From Hydrogenophaga sp. (GTDB lineage: Bacteria; Pseudomonadota; Gammaproteobacteria; Burkholderiales; Burkholderiaceae_C): 56,832 nt of DNA. Below, piece by piece: positions 41,731-49,533 of the stretch. Under the pieces are notes generated by a model that did not search any database, was not told the origin of the DNA, and saw nothing but the letters and a program-made list of their open reading frames with translations. Positions within the stretch are counted from its first letter, which is position 1, and every line of letters begins with the position of its first letter. The stretch is taken from NCBI GenBank assembly GCA_021154985.1, contig JAJNQE010000154.1, forward strand, positions 1 through 56,832, read 5' to 3'. The position numbers and the translations under genes are program-made.

Positions 41731-42408
41731 TCAGACCATCAAACCCCGCAGCAGCTCGCTCAGCCCGTCCCACACGATCTGCACGCCCAGGCACAGCAGG
41801 ATGAAGGCCGACAGACGCAGAAAGATCACGCTGCCCGCCTCGCCCAGCGGCTTGAGCAGTTGCTGGGCATAGCGAAACGCCAGGTAGAGCAGCAGGCCGA
41901 TGGTGAGCAGTGCCAGCACCCCGCCACCCATGCGCGCCAGCGACAACGCCAGCCGGGTGTCGTTCAGCGCCACGCCCACGGTGATGGCCGCCGCGATCGA
42001 GCCCGGTCCGCAGCTGATGGGAAAAGTGAGCGGGTAGAAGGCCTGGCGACGCGCCTGCTCGGGCGTGAACGATTCGGCCAGCACGGTGCGGCGGTCGTCG
42101 GTGGCGTGGCTGGTGTTGAGCAGCCGCCACGCGGCCGCGGCCACGATCAACCCACCCCCCACCCGCACGATGGGCAGCGAGATGCCGAAGAACTCCAGCA
42201 CATAGGAGCCCACCAGCATCGAGCCCACCATGAGCGCAAACATGTTGCGCGCGATGCGCCGCGCCAGCAGGGCGCGGGTGCTGGGCGAGGCGCCTTCGGT
42301 GAGACCCAGAAAGATCGGCGCGGTGGCCGCCGGGTTCAAGATGGGCAGGATGGCGGCGAACACGAACCGGTAGCTCTTGCCCACCGCCAGCAACAACTCC
42401 GAGGTCAT
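41731..42408 (-). CDS. MarC-family inner-membrane protein
   Basis: 225 residues from the ATG at 42408. Six transmembrane helices; motifs ILPILNPAATAPIFLGLT, MVGSMLVGSYVLEFFGISLPIVRVGGG (in parts) and FPISCGPGSIAAAITVG fit the MarC (UPF0056) family. Despite the name, a multidrug-resistance role is not supported, and substrates are unknown. Overlaps the BCCT gene by 4 bases (ATGA), so translation is coupled. Confidence 0.92.
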   Translation of the reverse strand: MTSELLLAVGKSYRFVFAAILPILNPAATAPIFLGLTEGASPSTRALLARRIARNMFALMVGSMLVGSYVLEFFGISLPIVRVGGGLIVAAAAWRLLNTSHATDDRRTVLAESFTPEQARRQAFYPLTFPISCGPGSIAAAITVGVALNDTRLALSLARMGGGVLALLTIGLLLYLAFRYAQQLLKPLGEAGSVIFLRLSAFILLCLGVQIVWDGLSELLRGLMV

Positions 42409-43946
42409 GCCACGGGCGGTTGGGGTTGCGCCTGATCGACCAGGTTCTTCATGCGCCGGCGCAGGGCCTTGTCGCGCTTTTGTTCGTCGTCCCAGTCGGT
42501 GCGCACGCCGCGCCACAGCGCCACGGCCATGAGCACGATCACCAGCGTGAACGGCAGCGCAAACACGATGGTGGCGGTCTGCACCGCTTTCACACCACCG
42601 GCCAGCAGCAGGCTGATGGCGATGCCCGAGACCAGCAGGCCCCAGACGATCTTCACGCGCGCGCTCGGGTTGGCCTGGCCGCCCGTGCTCATCATGCCCA
42701 GCACCAGCGTGGCCGAATCGCCCGAGGTGACGAAGAACACCAGCACCAGGATGGTGGCCACGCCACTGAGCAGACCGCTCATGGGCAAGGCTTCAAACAT
42801 GGCGAACATGGCGGTGGACACGTCGGCACCCACGGCCTCGGCCATCGGCAGGCCCTGCATGATTTCCTGGTTGAGTGCAGTGCCGCCAAACACCGAGAAC
42901 CACACAAAGGCCGCCAGCGTGGGCGCCAGCACCGTGCCCAGGATGAATTCGCGGATGCTGCGACCGCGCGAGACACGCGCGATGAACAGGCCCACGAACG
43001 GCGACCAGCTCACCCACCAGGCCCAGTAGAAAACGGTCCAGCCGCTGACCCAGCCGCTGTCGCGGAACGGCGTCATGCGCAGGCTCATGCGCACGAACTC
43101 GCTCACATAGCTGCCCAGCGTGCTGGTGAAGGTGTCGATGATGGCCACGGTCGGGCCCATCACGAAGATGGCCAGCGTGAGCAGCGCGGCCAACAGCAGG
43201 TTGATGTTGGACAACCACTTGATGCCCTTGGTGACACCCGTGACCGCCGAGGCCAGGAACAGCACCGTGGTCACCACGATGATGCCGACCTGCGAGGCTT
43301 CACCCACCGGCAGGCCCATGAGCGAACTCAGGCCGCTGTTGATCTGCAGCGCACCCATGCCCAGCGAAGCCGCCACGCCGAACGCGGTGGCAATCACCGC
43401 CAGCACATTGACCACCGGCCCGAGCTTCCTGATCGGCGCCCAGGGCAAGGACTCCACCGCCGTGCTCACCAGCGCAGAGCCGCCCTTGCGGAACTGGAAA
43501 AACGCGATGGCCAGCGCCACGATGCTGTAGACCGCCCAGGGGTGCAGGCCCCAGTGGAAGAAGCTGTAGCGCATGGCGGCGTTGGCCGCCTCGGGCGTGT
43601 TGGGCGCGATGCCGGGCGGCGGCGCGCCGTAATGCGAGATCGGCTCGGCCACCCCCCAGAACACCAGGCCAATGCCCATGCCTGCGGCAAACAGCATGGC
43701 AAACCAGGAGCCGAGCGAAAACTCCGGCTCATCGTCTTCGCCACCGAGCTTGAGGTCGCCGTAGCGGCTGAAGGCCAGCACCATCGCCAGCACCACCAGG
43801 CCCAGCACCACCCACAGGTAGAGCCAGCCGAAGTCGCGCGTGATGACCGCCAGCAAGGTGTCGAACACCCCGCCCAGCGAATCGGGGGCGACGACACCCC
43901 ACAGGACGATGGCCAGGATGAGCCCGGCCGAGACGATGAGTTGCAT
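42405..43946 (-). CDS. BCCT-family betaine/choline/carnitine transporter
   Basis: 513 residues, 12 transmembrane helices. BCCT signatures: FAAGMGIGLVFWGVAEP, HWGLHPWAVYSIVALA, and the aromatic transport box YWAWWVSWSPFVGLFIARVSRG (in parts). The GMGIG-like motif is typical of Na+-coupled betaine carriers. The ATG at 43946 has a strong GGAGGAG site. Short cytosolic C-tail. Probably takes up glycine betaine or similar osmolyte; exact substrate not resolved. Co-transcribed with MarC. Its upstream region (395 bases) holds hairpins, see next entries. Confidence 0.93.
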   Translation of the reverse strand: MQLIVSAGLILAIVLWGVVAPDSLGGVFDTLLAVITRDFGWLYLWVVLGLVVLAMVLAFSRYGDLKLGGEDDEPEFSLGSWFAMLFAAGMGIGLVFWGVAEPISHYGAPPPGIAPNTPEAANAAMRYSFFHWGLHPWAVYSIVALAIAFFQFRKGGSALVSTAVESLPWAPIRKLGPVVNVLAVIATAFGVAASLGMGALQINSGLSSLMGLPVGEASQVGIIVVTTVLFLASAVTGVTKGIKWLSNINLLLAALLTLAIFVMGPTVAIIDTFTSTLGSYVSEFVRMSLRMTPFRDSGWVSGWTVFYWAWWVSWSPFVGLFIARVSRGRSIREFILGTVLAPTLAAFVWFSVFGGTALNQEIMQGLPMAEAVGADVSTAMFAMFEALPMSGLLSGVATILVLVFFVTSGDSATLVLGMMSTGGQANPSARVKIVWGLLVSGIAISLLLAGGVKAVQTATIVFALPFTLVIVLMAVALWRGVRTDWDDEQKRDKALRRRMKNLVDQAQPQPPVA

Positions 43947-44341
43947 GGAAAAACTCCTCCAGATGAAAGGCGCGCACCGCCGATGCCGTTGTCGGGAACG
44001 GTCGGGCAGACCCGGCACAGGGGACCGGGGCAGTGGCGATGCGCCAGGATGGGACGTTGAGTGCGGCGACGGCGGCGGTGGCCCGATGTGGCAGAGACAC
44101 CGGCCGAGCACCCGGTGAACACGGGTCTCTGGAAGCAACCCGAGGGGTCGCTTCATTGCGGCGCTGTCAGCAAGGGCCGGCACCGCCAGCGCGGGTGGTG
44201 CGCCTGGTGATGCCGTCGGAAGAGCCAATATTTTGCCGGGCTTTGCCGCGGGCGTTGGGGCCAATGTGGCGCCTGCGGGCAGACCCAAAGTGGCACCACC
44301 GCAGCAAACACCGCCGGCTCATCGGGGCAAAGAACCGGTCT
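43947..44341. other. Long intergenic region upstream of BCCT gene
   Basis: 395 bases between the BCCT start and the MarR stop, both on the minus strand. I see no supportable gene. The reading frame of the BCCT gene stays open through most of it, but the ribosome site at 43953-43959 argues for the 43946 start. It holds the paired hairpins at 44092-44154. Confidence 0.6.
44092..44154 (-). other. Paired hairpins, possible structured leader of BCCT mRNA
   Basis: On the minus strand a 10-base-pair stem GAAGCGACCC / GGGTTGCTTC (one G-T pair, 3-base loop; 44154-44132) is followed directly by a 40-base structure: outer stem CAGAGAC / GTCTCTG with inner stem ACCGG / CCGGT. It starts about 208 bases before the BCCT ATG. 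There is no T tract, so an intrinsic terminator is unlikely; a leader RNA or regulatory hairpin is inference. Confidence 0.4.
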
Positions 44342-44845
44342 TCAGTCCCCGCCGTCCTTCGGCTCGGGCGTCCCGGGGTGGTCGGTCACCAGGCGGCCGG
44401 CCTGTGCCTGGAGCGTGCTCAGCATGGCATCCAGCTCCCCACGCTGGGCGGGTGTGAGGCCGGCCACCAGCTCGCGGTTGATCGCCGCCACGCGCGGAAA
44501 GATGGCACCGTACAGGCGCCGTCCTTCGTCCGTGAGGAACACATGCACCTCGCGCCGGTCCGAGGGCCTGGGCTGGCGCACCACCAGCTTCTTGCTCGCC
44601 AGCGAGGTCAGCGCGCGCGAAGTGCGGGCACGGTCGAGCATGGCGTGTTCGGCCAGCTGGGACGAGAGGGCACCCTCGCGCTCGGCCAGAAACGACAGGA
44701 TGCGCCACTCGCGGCGTGTGATGCCGAACTCGCTTTCGCACAGGTGCACAACCAGCCGCCCGGCGGTGGTGTGGATGCGGTAGAGCCGGTACAGCAGCAG
44801 GTCGTTCTGGTGCAGTGGCGCGCCAAGGCGGTCGGGAAGGTTCAT
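44342..44845 (-). CDS. MarR-family transcriptional regulator
   Basis: 167 residues from the ATG at 44845 (a TTG at 44863 is also in frame). Winged helix with GITRREWRILSFLAE, SSQLAEHAMLDRARTSRALTSL (in part), and the wing RQPRPSDRREVHVFLTDEGRRL. MarR proteins usually repress a neighbouring operon and release on binding aromatic or other small ligands. Divergent from the Bug-sulfatase genes with a 99-base gap that has repeated GCAAT-GATTG half-sites, so it probably regulates them. Confidence 0.92.
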   Translation of the reverse strand: MNLPDRLGAPLHQNDLLLYRLYRIHTTAGRLVVHLCESEFGITRREWRILSFLAEREGALSSQLAEHAMLDRARTSRALTSLASKKLVVRQPRPSDRREVHVFLTDEGRRLYGAIFPRVAAINRELVAGLTPAQRGELDAMLSTLQAQAGRLVTDHPGTPEPKDGGD

Positions 44846-44859
44846 CAGGGAAAACACCC

Positions 44860-44886
44860 GCAATGATTGATTTCTGCAATTGATTG
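44860..44886. promoter_or_regulatory. Putative MarR operator with repeated half-sites
   Basis: GCAATGATTG (44860-44869) and GCAATTGATTG (44876-44886), 16 bases apart, within the AT-rich part of the marR/Bug divergent gap. It lies close to the MarR start. The site assignment is inference; the repeat itself is visible. Confidence 0.45.
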
Positions 44887-44944
44887 TGCGTGCATAGCAT
44901 GACCGGTCTCAACGGGGAACACCCGTCAACCTTGGAGACCACCC

Positions 44945-45937
44945 ATGAGCCCTTCCCCCAACATCCGTGTCCGGCTGAGCCGTTTTGCCCATCTCGCAAT
45001 GGCCGCCGGCTTTGCCATGGGCTGCGCCACCGCCCTGGCCCAGGACGCCTACCCCAACAAGCCGGTGCGCTTTGTCAACAACTTCCCCGCCGGCGGCCCG
45101 TCGGACCTGCTGGCGCGCTCGGTGGCCGCTGTGCTGCAGGAAACGCTCAAGCAGCCCTTTGTGGTGGAGAACAAGGCCGGCGCGGCCGGCAACATCGGCG
45201 CGGCCGACGTGGCCAAGAGCGCACCCGATGGCCACACCGTGCTGTTCGGCATCGACACCGTCTTCACGGTCAACCCCTACCTCTACAACAACATGCCCTT
45301 CAAGACCGCCGACTTCAAGCCGGTGGTGGTGATGGCGTCTTCGGGTCTGCTGGTGGGCGTGCACCCCGGCACCGGCATCAAGACACTGGCTGGCATGATC
45401 GAAGCCGGCAAGACCAAGGGCCTGAACTTCAGTTCGGCCGGCAGTGGCAGCCCGGGCCACCTCGCGGTGGAGGTGATCAAGGACGCCACACCGGCCAAAA
45501 TCACCCACGTGCCCTACCGGGGCAACACCCCGGCCGTGACCGCCGTGCTGTCGGGCGAGGTCGACGGCGGCGTGCTCGCCACGCCCGGCATGCTGCCCCA
45601 CGTGCAGGCCGGCAAGATCACGGCGCTGGCCGTCACCAGCCGCCAGCGCTCGCGCCTGGCGCCCGAACTGCCCACGGTGGCCGAAGCCGGCCTCAAGAGC
45701 CTGGAGCAGGAAGTGCTCTACATCGTGATGGCGCCCGCCGCCACGCCCGACGCGGTGGTGCAGACGCTGCAGAAGGGCATCATCGACGCGCTCAAGCGGC
45801 CAGACCTGCAGGCCCGCATGGCCAACCTCGACCTGTTCTACGAAGGCCTGACCGGCGCAGCGGCCAGCCAGCGCATCGAGGCGCTGCACACGCGCTACGG
45901 ACCGATCGTGAAAGCCACCGGCATGAAGGTGGAGTGA
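44945..45937 (+). CDS. Bug-family tripartite tricarboxylate transporter substrate-binding protein
   Basis: 330 residues. Signal peptide about 1-35 (ending ATALAQDAYP), then the Bug fold: YPNKPVRFVNNFPAGGPSDLLAR (in part), FVVENKAGAAGNIG, HVPYRGNTPAVTAVLSGEVD, and a C-terminal helix. Periplasmic; Bug proteins bind carboxylates, amino acids or aromatics. No TctA/TctB membrane genes are nearby, a frequent situation in betaproteobacteria. GGAG ribosome site upstream. Followed 7 bases later by the sulfatase gene, so the ligand may be a sulfated organic acid (inference). Confidence 0.93.
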   Translation: MSPSPNIRVRLSRFAHLAMAAGFAMGCATALAQDAYPNKPVRFVNNFPAGGPSDLLARSVAAVLQETLKQPFVVENKAGAAGNIGAADVAKSAPDGHTVLFGIDTVFTVNPYLYNNMPFKTADFKPVVVMASSGLLVGVHPGTGIKTLAGMIEAGKTKGLNFSSAGSGSPGHLAVEVIKDATPAKITHVPYRGNTPAVTAVLSGEVDGGVLATPGMLPHVQAGKITALAVTSRQRSRLAPELPTVAEAGLKSLEQEVLYIVMAPAATPDAVVQTLQKGIIDALKRPDLQARMANLDLFYEGLTGAAASQRIEALHTRYGPIVKATGMKVE

Positions 45938-45944
45938 GCGAAGC

Positions 45945-47273
45945 ATGAGCCAGCGCCCCAACATCATCTACATCGTCTGCGACGACCTCGGCTACGCCGA
46001 CCTCGGCTGCTACGGCGGACGCTCGGCGGACTTCGGCGCGGTCTCGCCCAACATCGACCGCCTGGCCGCCGGCGGCATGAAGTTCACGCAGGGTTATGCC
46101 AACTCGCCGGTGTGTTCGCCCACGCGGTTTGCGCTCATCACCATGCGCTACCAGTACCGCCTGCGCGGCGCGATGGAAGAACCCATCAACAGCCGCAGCA
46201 AGGGCAGCGCCACGCTGGGCCTGCCGCCCGAGGTGCCCACCCTGCCCTCGCTGCTGAAGAAGGCGGGCTACCACACCGCCCTCATCGGCAAGTGGCACCT
46301 GGGCTACCCGCCCAGCTTCGGGCCACTGCGCTCGGGCTACGACACATTCTTCGGCATCATGGCCGGCGGCGTGGACTACTTCACCCACTGCTCGTCGAGC
46401 GGGGAACACGACCTCTACATCGACGAAGACGAACACCACGAAGTCGGCTACCTCACCGACGTGCTCTCCCAGCGCGCGGTGGACCACGTGCACCAGCACG
46501 CGGCCGACGCGAAAGCCGGCAAGCCCTTCCTGCTCAGCCTGCACTACACGGCACCCCACTGGCCATGGGACACGCGCGACGATGCGCACGTGGCCAGCGA
46601 TGTGGCGAAGAACCTCTTTCACCTGCACGGCGGCGACGTGCACACCTACCGCCGCATGATCCACCACATGGACGAAGGCATCGGCAAGCTCATGGCCGCG
46701 CTGCGCGAAGAGGGCCTGGAAGACAACACGCTGATCGTTTTCACCAGCGACAACGGCGGCGAACGCTTTTCAGACAACTGGCCGCTGGTGGGCGGCAAGA
46801 TGGACCTCACCGAGGGCGGTATCCGCGTGCCCTGGATCGCACACTGGCCTGCCGCCATACCGGCGGGCACGGTGAGCACCCAGCACTGCATGACGATGGA
46901 CTGGTCGGCCACGCTGCTGGACGCTGGTGGTGGCCAGCCCGATCCCGCCTGGCCCATCGACGGCCTGAGCCTGCTCCCGGTGCTGCGCGACCCGGCACAG
47001 CGTTTCGATCGGCCTTTGTACTGGCGCATGAACCACCGGGGCCAACGCGCGCTGCGCGAGGGCGACTGGAAATACCTGCAAGTGGATGGCCACGAATACC
47101 TGTTCAACATCAGCAAAGACGAACGCGAACGCGCCAACCTCGCCACACGCGAGCCCGATCGGCTGGAACGCCTGCGCGCGCAATGGCTGGCGTGGAACGA
47201 GAGCGTGCCGCCGATTCCTGCGGACGCATCGGTGAGCCTGGGGTTTTCCGTCAAGGACATGCCGCAGAGGTAG
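45945..47273 (+). CDS. Sulfatase (type I, formylglycine-dependent)
   Basis: 442 residues. Hydrolyses a sulfate ester (or related phosphonate). Metal-binding CDDLGYADLGCYGG; maturation signature CSPTR, whose Cys should become formylglycine; then GKWHLGYPP, TSDNGGERFS and a C-terminal subdomain. No signal peptide: it starts MSQRPNIIYIV, so it is probably cytosolic, unlike many secreted arylsulfatases. The required maturation enzyme is not in the window. Seven bases after the Bug gene, one operon. Confidence 0.93.
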   Translation: MSQRPNIIYIVCDDLGYADLGCYGGRSADFGAVSPNIDRLAAGGMKFTQGYANSPVCSPTRFALITMRYQYRLRGAMEEPINSRSKGSATLGLPPEVPTLPSLLKKAGYHTALIGKWHLGYPPSFGPLRSGYDTFFGIMAGGVDYFTHCSSSGEHDLYIDEDEHHEVGYLTDVLSQRAVDHVHQHAADAKAGKPFLLSLHYTAPHWPWDTRDDAHVASDVAKNLFHLHGGDVHTYRRMIHHMDEGIGKLMAALREEGLEDNTLIVFTSDNGGERFSDNWPLVGGKMDLTEGGIRVPWIAHWPAAIPAGTVSTQHCMTMDWSATLLDAGGGQPDPAWPIDGLSLLPVLRDPAQRFDRPLYWRMNHRGQRALREGDWKYLQVDGHEYLFNISKDERERANLATREPDRLERLRAQWLAWNESVPPIPADASVSLGFSVKDMPQR

Positions 47274-47277
47274 AGAG

Positions 47278-47313
47278 CACCCCCCTGCGCCGCTGACGCG
47301 GCTTCCCCCCTCG
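47278..47313. repeat. Short family B-like repeat remnant
   Basis: After the sulfatase stop: CACCCCCCTGCGCCGCTGAC followed by GCGGCTTCCCCCCTCGCC. It shares the C-run and GCGCCGC hairpin pieces of the family B repeats at 23851 and 28759. Resemblance is partial. Confidence 0.4.
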
Positions 47314-47344
47314 CCTCTGCAACCTACCCCGGTACGATCGGCGC

Positions 47345-49006
47345 ATGTCCCGCCTGAAACGCCTGCTGCCCTTCCTCAACTGGCCTCGCCCCGACGCGGC
47401 CCTGTTGCGCGGCGAGGCCATGGCCGGTCTCACCGTGGGCCTGATGGTGGTGCCGCAAGGCGTGGCCTATGCCGCGCTGGCCGGCATGCCGCTGATCACC
47501 GGCATCTACGCCTCGCTCCTGCCCGCGCTGATCGCCGTGCTGTTCAGCTCGTCGGTGCGTCTGTCGGTCGGGCCCACCGCGCTCACCTGCCTGCTCATCA
47601 GCGCCTCGCTCAGCGGCCTGGCCGAGCCGGGCAGCGCGCAGTGGATCGCACTCGCCGTGTGGCTGGCGCTGCTCAGCGGGCTGCTGCAAATCGTGCTGGG
47701 TTTTGCGCGCTTCGGCTGGCTGCTCAACCTGGTGAACTCGCCGGTGCTCATGGCCTTCACCCAGGCCGCAGCGGTGCTCATCATCGCCTCGCAGCTGCCC
47801 GCCCTGCTCGGTTTGGGTGGCTGGGACAGCCTGGCGCTGCCAGCCCAGGTGCACCTGCCCTCGCTGGCCTTTGGCCTGGGCAGCCTGGCCGCGCTCATGC
47901 TCGCGCGACGGTGGCGCCCGGGCTTTCCCACGGTGCTGGCGGTGGTGGTGGTCAGCGCCGGCATCAGCCAACTCACCGGCTTTGAGGCCGGGGGCGGCGC
48001 GGTGGTGGGCACCCTGCCGCAGGGCCTGCCCATGCCCTACCTGCCAGGCTGGCCGGGCTGGGGGGTGCTGGGCCAGCTGGTGCTGCCCACGCTGGTGATC
48101 ACGCTGGTGAGCTTTCTGGAAACCGCGTCCAGCGCCAAGGTGGACAGCGGGCAGCGCGGCCAGCGCTGGGACCAGGACCAGGATCTGATCGGCCAGGGCC
48201 TGGCCAAACTGGCCTCGGGTTTCAGCGGCGCGTTTCCCACCAGTTCGTCGTTCTCGCGCTCCGCGCTCAACCTCTACGCGGGCGCCCGCACCGGCTGGGC
48301 CACGGTGTTTTCGGTGGTGGTGGTGCTGGTGGCGCTGCTGGTGCTCACCCCGCTGCTGCACCACGTGCCCCTGGCGGTGCTAGCGGCCATCGTGCTGGTG
48401 GCCATCCTGGGTCTCATCAAGCCGCGCGCCTTCGTCCACCTGTGGACCGTCTCCCGGGTGGAAGCCGGCATTGCCGGCGTCACCTTCGCCGTGACACTGC
48501 TGGCCGCGCCCCGCCTGTACTGGGGCGTGCTGGCCGGCGTGCTGATGGCGCTTTCGCACTTTCTGTACCTGCGGCTGCACCCGCGCATCATCGAGGTGGG
48601 CCTGCACCCCGACGGCAGCCTGCGCGACCGCCATCTGTGGCTGCTGCCGCCGCTGGCGCCCCACCTCTACGCGCTGCGCATGGACGCCGCGCTCGACTTC
48701 GCCACCGCCAACGGCTTCGAGCGCGCGGTGGCCGAGCACATCGCGGCCCATCCGGACACACGCCATGTGATGCTGATCGCCCACCCCATCAACTGGATCG
48801 ACGCCACCGGTGTGGAAGCCTTTGGTCGGCTGCGCGAGCAACTCGACGACCAGCGCATCGAACTGCACCTGGTGGGCATCAAACTGCCGGTGGAAGCGGT
48901 GTTGCAGCGCGCGGGGCATTTGACCGAGAGCCCCCGGCTGCACCTCTACCGGACCGAAGCCGAGGGCCTGCGGGCCGCCGCAGCGCTGGCGCAAGCCGCC
49001 AACTGA
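47345..49006 (+). CDS. SulP-family anion transporter with STAS domain
   Basis: 553 residues. About 12 transmembrane segments in residues 20-420 with the SulP motifs AGLTVGLMVVPQGVAYAALAG (in part), PLITGIYASLLPALIAVLF and FLETASSAKVDSG; cytosolic STAS domain 435-545 (NWIDATGVEAFGRL). Family members carry sulfate, bicarbonate or dicarboxylates. It lies 71 bases after the sulfatase, same strand, so handling of released sulfate is a plausible role, but a remnant repeat between them may separate the transcripts. Confidence 0.92.
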   Translation: MSRLKRLLPFLNWPRPDAALLRGEAMAGLTVGLMVVPQGVAYAALAGMPLITGIYASLLPALIAVLFSSSVRLSVGPTALTCLLISASLSGLAEPGSAQWIALAVWLALLSGLLQIVLGFARFGWLLNLVNSPVLMAFTQAAAVLIIASQLPALLGLGGWDSLALPAQVHLPSLAFGLGSLAALMLARRWRPGFPTVLAVVVVSAGISQLTGFEAGGGAVVGTLPQGLPMPYLPGWPGWGVLGQLVLPTLVITLVSFLETASSAKVDSGQRGQRWDQDQDLIGQGLAKLASGFSGAFPTSSSFSRSALNLYAGARTGWATVFSVVVVLVALLVLTPLLHHVPLAVLAAIVLVAILGLIKPRAFVHLWTVSRVEAGIAGVTFAVTLLAAPRLYWGVLAGVLMALSHFLYLRLHPRIIEVGLHPDGSLRDRHLWLLPPLAPHLYALRMDAALDFATANGFERAVAEHIAAHPDTRHVMLIAHPINWIDATGVEAFGRLREQLDDQRIELHLVGIKLPVEAVLQRAGHLTESPRLHLYRTEAEGLRAAAALAQAAN

Positions 49007-49140
49007 CGGTGCACAATGACGCCGCTGGTCGCGCGGTGGGACAACGTGGATCAAGAAGCCGGCCCCAAGAGCCGATAACCACGGAAGCCCGGTCTGGCTT
49101 TCATTCAGGGTTGAACAAAAAAATACCTTCTGGAGCCCTG

Positions 49141-49533
49141 ATGAGCTGCCGCGTGCTGATGGTTGACGACAACGAGAACGATCTGCTGTTCACCCGCATC
49201 GCCTTGCAACGCTGCGGCGTGGACTACGAGGTACAGGCGTTCGAGCGCGCGCAAGAAGCGCTGGACATGCTGAGCACCCGGCCCGATCACGGCATCGACC
49301 TCATCCTGCTGGACATCAACATGCCCGTGATGGACGGCTTTGCCTTCCTGCAAGCCTTCGAGGCCTTGCCACCCGCCCAGCGCGGTCGCGCCGTGGTGGT
49401 GATGCTGTCGTCTTCATCCGACCCGGCCGACCACGCGCGCGCGTCGGGCCATGCCAGCGTGCGGGGTTTCCTGAGCAAGCCGCTGACCCAAAACGCCGCC
49501 GCCGAACTGTTGCAGCTGGTCCGAGCAACATGA
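49141..49533 (+). CDS. Single-domain response regulator (CheY-like)
   Basis: 130 residues from the ATG at 49141 (GGAG eight bases upstream). Receiver only: VDDNENDLLFTRIAL acidic pocket, phospho-acceptor Asp58 in LLDINMPVMDG, Ser switch in VVVMLSSSS and Lys in FLSKPL. First gene of a three-gene unit: it overlaps the large hybrid kinase by 4 bases (ATGA). With no output domain it probably shuttles phosphate or binds a protein target. Confidence 0.93.
   Translation: MSCRVLMVDDNENDLLFTRIALQRCGVDYEVQAFERAQEALDMLSTRPDHGIDLILLDINMPVMDGFAFLQAFEALPPAQRGRAVVVMLSSSSDPADHARASGHASVRGFLSKPLTQNAAAELLQLVRAT

Noticed and set aside
43947..44341. Known riboswitch upstream of the BCCT gene
   Set aside because: I could not match the hairpins to the conserved cores of glycine, SAM or other riboswitches; only a generic structured leader can be proposed.
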